Shown here: positions 6,873 through 14,997 of the stretch, piece by piece
Position numbering within the stretch: position 1 is the first letter of the stretch
Layout of the letters: the number at the start of each line of letters is the position of its first letter
DNA from: Calidithermus roseus
GTDB taxonomy: Bacteria; Deinococcota; Deinococci; Deinococcales; Thermaceae
Assembly: GCF_003574095.1 (NCBI RefSeq)
Contig: NZ_QWLA01000034.1
Span: 1 to 36,853, forward strand
DNA: 36,853 nt
Reading direction: 5' to 3'
Program-made: the position numbers and the translations under genes
Notes under the pieces: generated by a model
Seen by the model: the letters and a program-made list of their open reading frames with translations, nothing else
Database searches by the model: none
Told to the model about the DNA's origin: nothing

Positions 6873-8519
6873 CTACACCAGCCGGCTGCGCAGCCAGCTC
6901 GAGGCGAAGTCGATGAGGTTGACCACGATCACGATGGCGATGACCCCGATGATCATCTGGTCGTAGTTGCCTCCGTCCATTGCGCCCTTGATGAAGTAGC
7001 CAATGCCCCCCGCACCCACCAGCCCCAGCACCACCGAGACGCGGAAGTTGATCTCGAAGCGGTAGAGGGTGTAGGAGACGAACAAAGGCAGCACCTGCGG
7101 CAGGATGGCCCAGCGCAGCACGTTGACCCCGGCGGTGCCGGTGGACTCGAGGGCCTCGATGGGGCCACGCTCGACGTTCTCGATGGCCTCGGAGTAGAGC
7201 TTGCCCAAGTCAGCGATGGAGTGGATCGCCATCGCCAGCACCCCGGCGAAGGGCCCCAGCCCCACCGCCGCCACGAAGACCAGGGCCAGGATCAGGGTGT
7301 CCACCCCGCGATCGACGTTGTAGAAGGTGCGCATGAAGGCGAACAGGCCGCGCATCAGCGGGCTGCCCTGGGTGAGGTTGCGGGCGGCGAGGAAGCTGGT
7401 AGGAACGGCAAAGATGGCCGCCAGGAAGGTGCCCACCAGGGCGATCTCGATGGTGAGGGCCATCTCCGAGAGCACGCTCTGAAGCGGGAAAATGCTCCGT
7501 TCAGGATCGCTGGGGTTGATCTGGGTCAGGTTGGGGGGCCAGGCCTTGTCCATGAAACTCACCAGGAAAGGCCAGCCCTTGACCAGCTTTTGCAGGGCGA
7601 ACTCGGTGGCGTCGAAGGCGGGGAGCAGCACCCCCACCAGAGCGGCCAGGATGAGTCCGGAACGGAGGTCGCCGGGCTCCTGAAGCTGCGGGCGGCGCAA
7701 CTGGACCAGCCCCGCGCCCAGCATCAAGCCCGCGAGGATGAACACCGCAAAGGCCCCGTACTGGAGCTGGCTCGGCTGCAGCAGGCGATAGCCCTGCGCA
7801 GCGGTCTCCTGGGGGATGCGACCCTTGAAGTCCCCCAGGCTCTGCACGGGCTTCTCCTCGGGCTGCCCGATCTCGCGCAAGATGGCGTTGCGCTCCTCGA
7901 GCCCAGCGTTGTACTCCTCGACGATGCGCCGCTCGAGGCCCGGTTCCACCCCACCCAGCAGGCGGTAGTAGCCCGCCATCTTGGGCAGGTAGAGGTGGCC
8001 GCCGCCGCTGGAGTTGAGCCAGAAGAACACGAGCCCGCCCAGCAGCACCCCCGCCCCGATCAGCGGCCAGCGCAGCTTGGCCCGCCTCCGACCCAGCAGG
8101 GCCAGGAGCAACGGAGGGATCAGCGCCACGAGCAGCTCCATCAGCCCGTCGAGGGGGATCAGCCGCACCAGCCCGGCGGGCTGGCCGATGAGAAACAGCC
8201 CCGTGAAGAGGGTCAGCGCCCCGGCGACGATTCCCCCCAGCGCGGCCATTTGCCCACCCCGGCGGGCCAGCGCCCCCGCCGCAACCAGCGCCACGGGCAC
8301 CAGCGCCAGCAGTGGGTATCTGGGCAGCAGCCCCAGCAGCGTGGGCGAAACCGTCTCCCGGGTCAGGTAACCCAGCGACTGCACGAAGGGAAAGGCCACG
8401 AAGGCGATGGCGATCCCGAAGACCCCGCCGTAGATCAGGCGGCGCATGGAGCCTCTGGCCACGCTGAGGAGCACGGCGAGGCCAAGGCCCAGCAAGGCGT
8501 AGACCAAAGCCGCACTCAC
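6873..8519 (-). CDS. phnE: PhnE-like permease with long N-terminal extension
   Basis: A 548-residue inner-membrane protein. The C-terminal half, from about residue 285, is a PhnE-type permease of phosphonate or phosphite ABC importers: SEMALTIEIALVGTFLAAIF, AVPTSFLAARN, then the ATPase-coupling EAA loop EALESTGTAGVNVLRWAILP and VVLGLVGAGGIGYFIKGAMD. The first half holds about six further hydrophobic helices plus a hydrophilic stretch rich in Glu and Arg (about 170-235), and is not part of standard PhnE, which is about 260 residues. GTG 8519 overlaps the phnC stop as GTGA with GGGAGA upstream. It is the last gene of the phnDCE unit. Confidence 0.88.
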   Translation of the reverse strand: MSAALVYALLGLGLAVLLSVARGSMRRLIYGGVFGIAIAFVAFPFVQSLGYLTRETVSPTLLGLLPRYPLLALVPVALVAAGALARRGGQMAALGGIVAGALTLFTGLFLIGQPAGLVRLIPLDGLMELLVALIPPLLLALLGRRRAKLRWPLIGAGVLLGGLVFFWLNSSGGGHLYLPKMAGYYRLLGGVEPGLERRIVEEYNAGLEERNAILREIGQPEEKPVQSLGDFKGRIPQETAAQGYRLLQPSQLQYGAFAVFILAGLMLGAGLVQLRRPQLQEPGDLRSGLILAALVGVLLPAFDATEFALQKLVKGWPFLVSFMDKAWPPNLTQINPSDPERSIFPLQSVLSEMALTIEIALVGTFLAAIFAVPTSFLAARNLTQGSPLMRGLFAFMRTFYNVDRGVDTLILALVFVAAVGLGPFAGVLAMAIHSIADLGKLYSEAIENVERGPIEALESTGTAGVNVLRWAILPQVLPLFVSYTLYRFEINFRVSVVLGLVGAGGIGYFIKGAMDGGNYDQMIIGVIAIVIVVNLIDFASSWLRSRLV

Positions 8520-9277
8520 GCTGCCATCTCCCTTCGCTCGTAGATCTCGTCCACGAGTTCGTCGGTCAGCTCGGCGGCGGTGCCGTCGAAGACCAATTCC
8601 CCCTTCTTGAAGGCGATGATGCGCCTGGCGTACTCGAGAGCCAGGTCCAGGGCGTGAATGTTGATCACCACCGTCATGCCGAGTTGCTCGTTGAAGCGCT
8701 TGAGGATGCGCATGACCTCTTCCGAGAGCACCGGGTCGAGGTTGGCGGCGGGTTCGTCGGCCAGCATGAGCCGAGGCTCCTGGGCCATAGCCCGGGCGAT
8801 GGCTACGCGCTGCATCTGCCCGCCCGAGAGCGAGTCGACGCGGGCGCTCTCCTTGGGGGTGAGGTCGACTTGCTCGAGCTGCGCCCGCGCGATCTGGTAG
8901 TCGCGCTCGGTGTAGAGCCCCAGCAGTCCCCGCCAGGTCGGCAGGTAGCCCAGCCGCCCGTGCAGCACGTTGTCGAGCACGCTCAGCCGGGTGACGAGGT
9001 TGAACTGCTGGAAGATGAAGCCCACGCTGCGGCGGTACTTCTGTAGCTCACGCTTGGAGAGCCGGGTGATCTCCAGCCCCTCGACCTTGATCGAACCCTC
9101 GGTGGGGATCAGCAGGCCGTTGAGGGTGCGCAAGAAGGTGCTCTTGCCCGCTCCTGAGCGTCCGATGATGGCGACGAAGTCCCCCTTGGGGATGTCGATG
9201 CTCACGTCCTTGAGGGCCTGAAAGGGCCCGTTCTTGGTCTGGAAGACCTGACTCACTCCTCTGACTTCGATCATCAC
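8516..9277 (-). CDS. phnC: PhnC, phosphonate-type ABC transporter ATPase
   Basis: A 253-residue ATPase that drives import through PhnE. Complete motifs: Walker A GRSGAGKST (about 38-46), Q-loop in GFIFQQFNLV, signature LSGGQMQRVAIARAM, Walker B LMLADEPAANLDP, and H-loop INIHALDLAL. The segment YLPTWRGLLGLYTERD between the Q-loop and signature is typical of PhnC. It lies between phnD and phnE and overlaps phnE by four bases. The intergenic hairpin before it probably lowers its expression relative to the binding protein. Confidence 0.93.
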   Translation of the reverse strand: MMIEVRGVSQVFQTKNGPFQALKDVSIDIPKGDFVAIIGRSGAGKSTFLRTLNGLLIPTEGSIKVEGLEITRLSKRELQKYRRSVGFIFQQFNLVTRLSVLDNVLHGRLGYLPTWRGLLGLYTERDYQIARAQLEQVDLTPKESARVDSLSGGQMQRVAIARAMAQEPRLMLADEPAANLDPVLSEEVMRILKRFNEQLGMTVVINIHALDLALEYARRIIAFKKGELVFDGTAAELTDELVDEIYERREMAA

Positions 9278-9346
9278 GAACTCCGCTTGACGGCTAACAG
9301 CCTAACCCAAAGCACCGGGCTGGGATCCCCCTTTTGCCCAAGAAAG

Positions 9347-9370
9347 GGCCTCCAGGCGAACCCGGAGGCC
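9347..9370 (-). terminator. Attenuating hairpin between phnD and phnC
   Basis: A 7-bp GC stem GGCCTCC/GGAGGCC with a ten-base loop, followed on the minus strand by CTTTCTT. Its position just after a binding-protein gene suggests partial termination that favours phnD. Confidence 0.55.
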
Positions 9371-9392
9371 GATGGCGCAATTTTGGGCTGCT

Positions 9393-10283
9393 TCAGTCCT
9401 GACCGGCTACCTTGCGGGCCTCGCGCACCACGTCGTAGTCGGAGTCCTTAGCCGGGATCATGTAGTCGATGCGGTAGAGGTCGAGCAGCAACTTGCTGCT
9501 GGGGCTCTTGATGCGCTGGATGGCCGCGGCGATGCCCTTGGTGAGGGAGGGGTATTTCTCCTGGAACTGCTTGGAGACGCTGAAGGTGTCGCCGGGGATG
9601 GGCTTGGAGTAGAAGATGGCGGTGAGCTGGGCAGCCTCCTCGGGCTTGAGGAACTGGGTCCAGGCCCCGCTCTTGTTCTTGTCGTCGTTGGCGAAGGTGG
9701 CGGCGGCGTCCACCGACTTGTTGAGCACGGCCAGCACGGCGGAGTCGTGCTTGCCGGCGAAGATCTGCTTGGAGAAGAGCTTGTCGGGGTCCAGACCGGC
9801 GGTGACCAGCGCGGCGCGGGGGAAGACGTAGCCGGCAGCGGAGTTCTTGTCCACCCAGGCGATGGTCTTGCCCTCGAGCTGCTTGACGTTCTTGATGCCG
9901 GAGTCCTTGCGCACGATGATGGCCGACCAGTAGAAGGGGCTTTTGCCGCGCACCGACTTCAAGAGCACCTGCGCCCCCACGTCGCGATGGGCGATGACGT
10001 AGCCATCGGGTGGGTAGAAGGCGAAGTCGAGGTTGCCCCCACGCATGGCCTCGATGAGGCCGCGGTACTCGGTGGGGATGAAGATCTCCACCTCGACCGT
10101 ACCCTTGAACTCCTTCTCGATGAAGTCGGCGATGGCCTGAGCCGCCGGGCGAAGCTGGTCGGAGTTCTGGGTGGGGTTGAAGCCGATGCGAACTTTGATC
10201 GGGGCCTGGGCGAAGGCGAAGGACACCACGATCAAGGTGGCGAGCGCCACCAAGCCAAGGATTGCCGCTAATGTACGTTTCAT
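9393..10283 (-). CDS. phnD: PhnD-type phosphonate/phosphite binding protein
   Basis: A 296-residue periplasmic binding protein, first gene of the phnDCE operon. A Sec signal (MKRTLAAILGLVALATLIVVSFAFA) is followed by the PhnD fold: RIGFNPTQNSDQLRPAAQAI, IFIPTEYRGLIEAMRGGNLD, FAFYPPDGYVIA, the hinge block LEGKTIAWVDKNSAAGYVFP and FANDDKNKSG. The ligand could be phosphonate, phosphite or a related phosphorus compound; sequence alone does not separate them, and no C-P lyase or phosphite dehydrogenase genes lie nearby. TAGGCT on the minus strand (10293-10298) lies nine bases before ATG. Confidence 0.9.
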   Translation of the reverse strand: MKRTLAAILGLVALATLIVVSFAFAQAPIKVRIGFNPTQNSDQLRPAAQAIADFIEKEFKGTVEVEIFIPTEYRGLIEAMRGGNLDFAFYPPDGYVIAHRDVGAQVLLKSVRGKSPFYWSAIIVRKDSGIKNVKQLEGKTIAWVDKNSAAGYVFPRAALVTAGLDPDKLFSKQIFAGKHDSAVLAVLNKSVDAAATFANDDKNKSGAWTQFLKPEEAAQLTAIFYSKPIPGDTFSVSKQFQEKYPSLTKGIAAAIQRIKSPSSKLLLDLYRIDYMIPAKDSDYDVVREARKVAGQD

Positions 10284-10419
10284 ACCGCAACTAGCCTACT
10301 ACGAATTGTCAAAGTTGTATCAAGTCAAAACACCTTCTGGAAGGCTTCTTATGTGCCCGCGGGGCGCGCGATGGGACGGACGGCTCGACAGACCGGTATA
10401 CCGGGGCGGCAACCGGCGT

Positions 10420-10425
10420 TAGGCT
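10420..10425 (+). promoter_or_regulatory. TAGGCT -10 element, leaderless type
   Basis: TAGGCT lies five bases before ATG 10431. The gap is too short for a ribosome-binding site. Confidence 0.4.
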
Positions 10426-10430
10426 TAGGC

Positions 10431-11099
10431 ATGGTGAAGGCCCTGATCTTCGACTTCGACGGCACCATCCTCGACACCGAGCAGGCCGAGTACACCGCCT
10501 GGACCCACACCTACGCCCGCTACGGCGGCGAGCTCAGCCTGCACGACTACCTCCCCTGGGTGGGCACCGCCGACCTCGTCTTCGACCCCTACGCCCACCT
10601 CGAGGCCCAGATCGGCCCCTACGACCGTGAAGCCTTCGACCGCGAGCGACGGGAAATGCTCCACGGCCTGCTCGCGCGGCTCGAGCCCCTCCCCGGCGTA
10701 CTGGAGTGCCTCGACCAGGCCAGGAAACTGGGGCTGAAGCTGGCGGTGGCCTCGAGTTCCTCCGCCGCCTGGGTGCTCGGGCACCTCCAGCAGCACGACC
10801 TCCTCCAGGCTTTCGATCAGGTGATCACCCGCGAGTACGTCGAGCGCACCAAGCCCGACCCCGCGCTATTCTTGAAAGCGGCGGAGACCCTGGAGGTCGC
10901 TCCGGCGGAGTGCGTGGCCGTGGAGGACTCCCTCAACGGGGTCAGGGCGGCCAAGGCCGCAGGGATGTTCACCATCGCCGTTCCCAACTTCCTCACCCGC
11001 CACCTCGACCTCAGCCAGGCCGACGTGGTGCTGCCCAGCCTGGCCGAGCTGGAACTCGAGCCTTTCCTCTCGAGCCTGAAGCCGGGCCGCTCTCGCTGA
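10431..11099 (+). CDS. HAD-superfamily phosphatase, beta-phosphoglucomutase-like
   Basis: A 222-residue cytoplasmic HAD hydrolase with all four motifs: motif I DFDGTILDTEQ (nucleophile Asp in the first ten residues), motif II ASSSSAAW, motif III lysine in RTKPDPALF, and motif IV VAVEDSLNGVRAAKAAGM. A helical cap lies between motifs I and II. The ED/DS pattern and cap resemble the beta-phosphoglucomutase and sugar-phosphatase group, but the substrate cannot be told. ATG 10431 is used because the nucleophile must lie near the N-terminus and the TAGGCT box precedes it. Confidence 0.9.
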   Translation: MVKALIFDFDGTILDTEQAEYTAWTHTYARYGGELSLHDYLPWVGTADLVFDPYAHLEAQIGPYDREAFDRERREMLHGLLARLEPLPGVLECLDQARKLGLKLAVASSSSAAWVLGHLQQHDLLQAFDQVITREYVERTKPDPALFLKAAETLEVAPAECVAVEDSLNGVRAAKAAGMFTIAVPNFLTRHLDLSQADVVLPSLAELELEPFLSSLKPGRSR

Positions 11100-11178
11100 G
11101 GGCTTCAATTCACAAGATCCACGGGCCGGGTATTACCCTTCAGCAATCAGCACCTCGAAGGCCGAAGGAGTGGAGCGA

Positions 11179-11565
11179 ATGAACGAGGAACTGCCCATCC
11201 GCGAGGACATCCGCGTTGAGGTGGAGGTGCTGTACGCCTACCAGCACAGCCGCCCCGGTGAACACATCTTCGTTTACTTCATCACCATCACCAACCAGGG
11301 CAAGCAAACCGTGCAATTGCTCTCGCGCCACTGGGTCATCACCCAGGCCGTGGGCCAGCCCGAGGAAGTCATCGGGCCAGGAGTGGTAGGCGAGCAGCCG
11401 GTGCTCGAGCCCGGTGAGTCATTCAGCTACAACAGTTTCTGCCCCATCGCCCGGCCACCGGGTCAGATGCGCGGCTGGTACACCTTCCAGAACATTCTAG
11501 GCCAACGCTTCCGCGTCGCCATTCCCCCCTTCGACCTGCGCCTGCCCCAGCGGCATCTGAACTGA
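11179..11565 (+). CDS. apaG: ApaG family protein
   Basis: A 128-residue protein of the ApaG/DUF525 family, an immunoglobulin-like beta-sandwich linked by genetics to Co2+/Mg2+ tolerance and diadenosine tetraphosphate metabolism in enterobacteria; its biochemical role is not firmly known. Family motifs are FVYFITITNQGKQTVQLLSR, HWVIT, EVIGPGVVGEQPVLEPGE, FSYNSFCP and GQMRGWYTF. AAGGAG at 11164-11169 is eight bases before ATG 11179, so the in-frame GTG 11170 is less likely. Repeat copy C starts at its stop codon. Confidence 0.9.
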   Translation: MNEELPIREDIRVEVEVLYAYQHSRPGEHIFVYFITITNQGKQTVQLLSRHWVITQAVGQPEEVIGPGVVGEQPVLEPGESFSYNSFCPIARPPGQMRGWYTFQNILGQRFRVAIPPFDLRLPQRHLN

Positions 11566-11757
11566 GGGTCGTGGCCCGTGGCCTGTAGCTCGTGGTTTGT
11601 CGAAGGTCGAGGATTCAGGGCCAAGGCGTCTGGCGTTTTGCGTTTCGCGTTTTGCGTACGACGTAGGACGTAGGACGTACGACGCAGGATGCACGACCCG
11701 CGTTTAGCGTTTGGCTATCAGCTATCGGCTATAAGCTATCGACCCTCGACATTCTCC
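11566..11757 (+). repeat. Dispersed intergenic repeat, copy C (longest)
   Basis: About 190 bases with internal short reiterations: GCGTTTTGCGTTTCGCGTTT, TACGACGTAGGACGTAGGAC, GCACGACCCGCGTTTAGCG and CTATCAGCTATCGGCTATAA. Order and content match the reverse complement of copy A, so this is the fullest copy here. It extends into the last codons of the DUF4388-like gene. Confidence 0.7.
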
Positions 11758-12617
11758 GCCACCGAACGCTCAGCGAGCGTTGCCATCTCGCGGAAGCGCT
11801 CGGCATAGTAGCTGCCCAGGACGTTCTCGATCTGAGCCGAGAGGCTTTGCAGCAGTTGGGCGGGCTCGAGGCCGCCGTAATCCCGACGGAAGCGCTCCAT
11901 GACCCCCGCCGCCCGGCTGCCGAAGCGGCTGTTGATCACCTCCTGAGCGGCCTGCCAGATGCGCTCGGGGTCGAGCGCCTCGAGTTCACCGGCGCTGACG
12001 AGATTGAGCGCTTCGGGTGGGGTTTCTACGGCCCTGGCGGGTGCGGCGGGCTCTACAGCGCCGAGTTCAGGGATGGGTGCCCCCGGCCAGAGCAGTTCGG
12101 TCAGGCGACCCCGCTGCTCCCCCTCGAGCACCTCGCTGCCCTCGAGCACCTCACCCTCCTTCAAGACCCAGACCTTGAGGTTCAGGCCCAGCTCGAGCGC
12201 CACCACCCCGCTGAACCCCTCCCGGCGCAGTTGCTCGAGCAGCACAGGGACGTTGACGACGGTGCTGTGCCCCAACGAGCGAGCCTCGCCAAACACCGCC
12301 GCCAACGCCAAAGCCAGCGCCGGTCCCTCCAGGGGGTGTAGCGCAATGGCGTTGAACCCCGGTTCGGCGCGAAGCTGCTCCAGGGCCCTGGCGCCCTCGA
12401 CCTCGCCGCGCAGGGCATGGACCAGGCGGCCTCGTTGAAAGAGGATGCGAGCCAGCAGCCCGGTGCGGGTCTCGAGGGTCATCAGGCCGCTGAACTCCGA
12501 ACCCTGCAAGATGGCCATAGCTTGCTCGAAAGCGCCCCCTGAGAGTTTCTCGGCAGGATGGGCGCGGGCCAAAAGGCGAAAAACGTAGGGGACGTTGCTT
12601 CGGGTCGTGGTTTCCAT
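11736..12617 (-). CDS. DUF4388-like protein with two related halves
   Basis: A 293-residue cytoplasmic protein. Two segments resemble each other: SEFSGLMTLETRTGLLARIL with FQRGRLVHAL (about 35-70) and EGFSGVVALELGLNLKVWVL with KEGEVLEG (about 132-160). This is the DUF4388/PATAN-type pattern of a short beta-sheet unit ending in a gene-effector-like (L/F)xxGxLVxA strand, a fold associated with regulatory and gliding-motility proteins. The C-terminal 90 residues are helical. Function unknown. A TATGCT on the minus strand 17 bases upstream is a plausible -10. The stop lies inside the edge of repeat copy C. Confidence 0.6.
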   Translation of the reverse strand: METTTRSNVPYVFRLLARAHPAEKLSGGAFEQAMAILQGSEFSGLMTLETRTGLLARILFQRGRLVHALRGEVEGARALEQLRAEPGFNAIALHPLEGPALALALAAVFGEARSLGHSTVVNVPVLLEQLRREGFSGVVALELGLNLKVWVLKEGEVLEGSEVLEGEQRGRLTELLWPGAPIPELGAVEPAAPARAVETPPEALNLVSAGELEALDPERIWQAAQEVINSRFGSRAAGVMERFRRDYGGLEPAQLLQSLSAQIENVLGSYYAERFREMATLAERSVAENVEGR

Positions 12618-12739
12618 AGTGCTGAATCCACACCAGCATAGGGGCTTTGCCGCGCGAGGCTGGTGATTTTCGACCCTGGCCCGCGCCGTGGGTCCGCTTC
12701 TGCAAGGCGTATCCTCGCGTCCTTTAAGCTTGGAGGGGT

Positions 12740-13363
12740 ATGAGCCTGAGCTACCCCCTGCAGGTCAAGCTGCCCATCTTCACCCTCTCGCCCGAACTGC
12801 ACCTGGAGGACTCGAGGGGCCAAAATCTGCTGACGTTCAAGCAGAAGATCTGGACCCTGCGCGAGGCCACCACGGTCTTCGCTGACAAGGCCAAGCGGCA
12901 GCCGCTCTACACCCTCCAAGCTGACCGGGTTATCGGCCTCGGGGCCAAGCACTTCATCCGGCGCATAGACGGCACCCTCGTAGGCGTCTTCGAAAACGAC
13001 GGCCTGCGCTCGCTGTGGCGGGCCCGCTACTGGGTCAAGGACGCCCAGGGCAACCCCATCTACCACGCCGTGGAGGAAAACCCCTGGATTTCCCTCATCG
13101 ACGGGCTGTTCAATCTGCTCGACGAGATCCCGATAGTGGGGCTGTTCACGGGGCTCATCGGCATGGCTTTTTCGTACTTCATCAACCCCAGCTACTTGCT
13201 CAAGGACTCCTATGGCAACCTCCGCTACCGCATCCGCAAGCAGCGCTCCTTCTTCGAGCGGCGCTTCCTGCTCGAGCCCATAGAGGCGGTGCCGGAGGAG
13301 TGGGAGGAGTTCACCCTGCTCGCCCTGATGCGGCTGGTGCAACTCGAGCGGCGGCAGGGTTAG
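12740..13363 (+). CDS. LURP-one/tubby-like (LOR) family protein
   Basis: A 207-residue protein with the LOR (PF04525) pattern shared with phospholipid scramblases: LHLEDSRGQNLLTFKQKIWT, YTLQADRVIGLG, HFIRRIDGTLVGVFEND and WVKDAQGNPIYHAVEENPW, then a hydrophobic hairpin (IDGLFNLLDEIPIVGLFTGL, GMAFSYFI) and a terminal YLLKDSYGNLRYRIRKQ repeat of the motif. Membrane association through the hydrophobic part is likely. Bacterial members have no settled function. GGAGGGG sits close before ATG 12740, and TAAGCT (12725-12730) may be the -10. It ends six bases before the convergent sua5 stop. Confidence 0.75.
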   Translation: MSLSYPLQVKLPIFTLSPELHLEDSRGQNLLTFKQKIWTLREATTVFADKAKRQPLYTLQADRVIGLGAKHFIRRIDGTLVGVFENDGLRSLWRARYWVKDAQGNPIYHAVEENPWISLIDGLFNLLDEIPIVGLFTGLIGMAFSYFINPSYLLKDSYGNLRYRIRKQRSFFERRFLLEPIEAVPEEWEEFTLLALMRLVQLERRQG

Positions 13364-13369
13364 GAAGGC

Positions 13370-14320
13370 TCACTTCGCCGCCGCTCGCTTCAGGCGGTCC
13401 ATGATGGCCCGCCCCAGCCCCTCCTCGGGGACGGGCTCGGCGTAGATGGCCTCGAGGCCCAGCATGTCCAGTTGGTGCAGCGCCTCGAAGAGGTGGGCCG
13501 CCGCCTCGCGCAGGTCGCCGGTGGGCGAGAGCACCTTGACCACGCCAAAGCCCCTGGGTACGTCCTTGAAGGCCAGGTAGCCCAGCTTCTTGCGGCCCCT
13601 GGTGGGTACTTCCTCGGGCCGCGCGATGCGGATGGGGGTGCGCGGGGCGTAGTGCTGGGGCAGTTGGCCCGGCACCAGCGGCTTGAGGCTCTCCCCCACG
13701 CTCAACGCCAGGGGACCCGTCACGGGCTCGAGTTCCTCCAGCGGGATCGCCCCGTAGCGCAGCACGGTGGGCTTCTCGCCCAGCAGCACGATGGTGGACT
13801 CGACGCCGTGGGTGGTGAGCCCCCCATCGAGGATCAGCTCCACGCGGTCTCCCAGCATCCGCGCCACGTGCTCGGCGCGGGTGGGGCTCAGGTAGCCGAA
13901 GGGGTTGGCACTGGGAGCGGCAACGGGCACCCCGGCGCAGCGCAGCAGCTCGAGGGCCACCGGGTGGTCGGGCATCCGCGCCGCCACGGTGGGCAGGCCC
14001 GCGGTCACGATGCCCGGCACGGCTGGGGCCTTGGGCAGCACCAGCGTCAGCGGCCCCGGCCAGAAGCGCTCGATGAGGGCTTCGGCCTGGGGCGAGACCT
14101 CCGCCGCCACCTGCTGCAGCATCTCCCGGCTCGCCACGTGCACGATCAGCGGGTCGAAGGTGGGCCGCTGCTTGACCTCGAAGATGCGGGCCGCAGCTTC
14201 CGCGTCGAGGGCGTTGGCTCCCAGGCCGTAGACGGTTTCGGTGGGAAAGGCTACCAGGCCACCCGAGCGCAGGATCCGAGCGGCTTTCTCGAGGTTTTCA
14301 GGCGTGGGCGGCACGACCAT
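13370..14320 (-). CDS. sua5: Threonylcarbamoyl-AMP synthase Sua5/YrdC
   Basis: A 316-residue enzyme that makes threonylcarbamoyl-AMP from threonine, bicarbonate and ATP for the t6A37 modification of ANN-decoding tRNAs. The YrdC domain is clear: GLVAFPTETVYGLGANALD, KQRPTFDPLIVHV, FWPGPLTLVLPK, VAARMPDHPVALELL, PVAAPSANPFGYLSPTRAEH and LILDGGLTTHGVESTIV. The C-terminal Sua5 domain follows the linker LVPGQLPQHYAPRTPI, so this is the long Sua5 form and not short TsaC. It is convergent with the LOR gene and downstream of the CBS gene on the same strand. Confidence 0.95.
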   Translation of the reverse strand: MVVPPTPENLEKAARILRSGGLVAFPTETVYGLGANALDAEAAARIFEVKQRPTFDPLIVHVASREMLQQVAAEVSPQAEALIERFWPGPLTLVLPKAPAVPGIVTAGLPTVAARMPDHPVALELLRCAGVPVAAPSANPFGYLSPTRAEHVARMLGDRVELILDGGLTTHGVESTIVLLGEKPTVLRYGAIPLEELEPVTGPLALSVGESLKPLVPGQLPQHYAPRTPIRIARPEEVPTRGRKKLGYLAFKDVPRGFGVVKVLSPTGDLREAAAHLFEALHQLDMLGLEAIYAEPVPEEGLGRAIMDRLKRAAAK

Positions 14321-14403
14321 AGCAACCCTTCGATTATGCCCGAAGCAGGACCATTTGGCACCCCCGCTCGGCCTCCTGCTCGCTGCGCGCGGAGAGTGAT
14401 TTG

Positions 14404-14432
14404 CCCCTCACAGCCAACCGCGCTGTGAGGGG
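14404..14432 (-). terminator. Hairpin after the CBS gene
   Basis: A perfect 10-bp stem CCCCTCACAG/CTGTGAGGGG with a nine-base loop lies about 25 bases beyond the CBS stop. No T-run follows on either strand, so it may act as an RNA-stabilising or pausing structure and not a full terminator. Confidence 0.4.
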
Positions 14433-14456
14433 TACTCGGGGGAAGCTCTCCTGGCG

Positions 14457-14885
14457 TCAGTGGGTGCCAGGATGCACGAAGGCCCGCAACACGTCGGTCA
14501 CGGTGATGATGCCCACCAGTCTTTCTCCCGAGACCACCGGCAGCCCGCCCAGCTTGTTTTCCAGCATGGTCCTGGCGGCCTGCTCGAGGGTGGCGTTCTC
14601 GTCTATGGTGATCACCGGATAGCTCATCACCTCCCGCACGGGCAGCTTGGCCACCAGATAGTTGAGTTCCCAGATCGAAAGCGAGGTGGCGTCGGAGGGC
14701 ATGGCTTCCTTGAGGTCACGATCGGTAACGATGCCCACCAGCTTGCCCCCCTCCAGCACCGGTAAGCGCCGGAAGCCCCCCTTCCGCATGAGAAGCGCAG
14801 CGTCGGGCACGGTGGTTTCGGGGGTGACGCAGACGGGGTCGGGGGTCATCCATTGCCGGATCGACGTCGATTTTTCACTGATCAT
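14457..14885 (-). CDS. CBS-pair domain protein
   Basis: A 142-residue cytoplasmic protein made of two CBS domains and little else. The first runs VRQWM-like through [38 protein letters not shown]; the second [40 protein letters not shown]. Such stand-alone pairs bind adenine nucleotides and regulate other proteins; the partner is unknown. ATG 14885 has GAGGAGG seven to eight bases upstream and is preferred to the in-frame GTG at 14894. Confidence 0.88.
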   Translation of the reverse strand: MISEKSTSIRQWMTPDPVCVTPETTVPDAALLMRKGGFRRLPVLEGGKLVGIVTDRDLKEAMPSDATSLSIWELNYLVAKLPVREVMSYPVITIDENATLEQAARTMLENKLGGLPVVSGERLVGIITVTDVLRAFVHPGTH

Positions 14886-14985
14886 CAAGCCCACCTCCTC
14901 GGGTCGTGATCAATTCATACTGTGCACTGCGGGAAGGTCGGGCCATAGGGCCAAACGCCCCAGTCCTCCAGCGCCCACCCTCGAG

Positions 14986-14991
14986 TAGATT
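14986..14991 (+). promoter_or_regulatory. TAGATT -10 element, leaderless type
   Basis: TAGATT lies six bases before the GTG start of rnhB, the same spacing as at 781-793. Confidence 0.4.
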
Positions 14992-14997
14992 GGGGGG

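Noticed and set aside
7221-8543. Long plus-strand open frame opposite phnE (440 codons)
   Set aside because: Composition is Gly/His/Gln/Arg-rich, as expected for the antisense of a GC-rich membrane gene. PhnE on the other strand is unmistakable.
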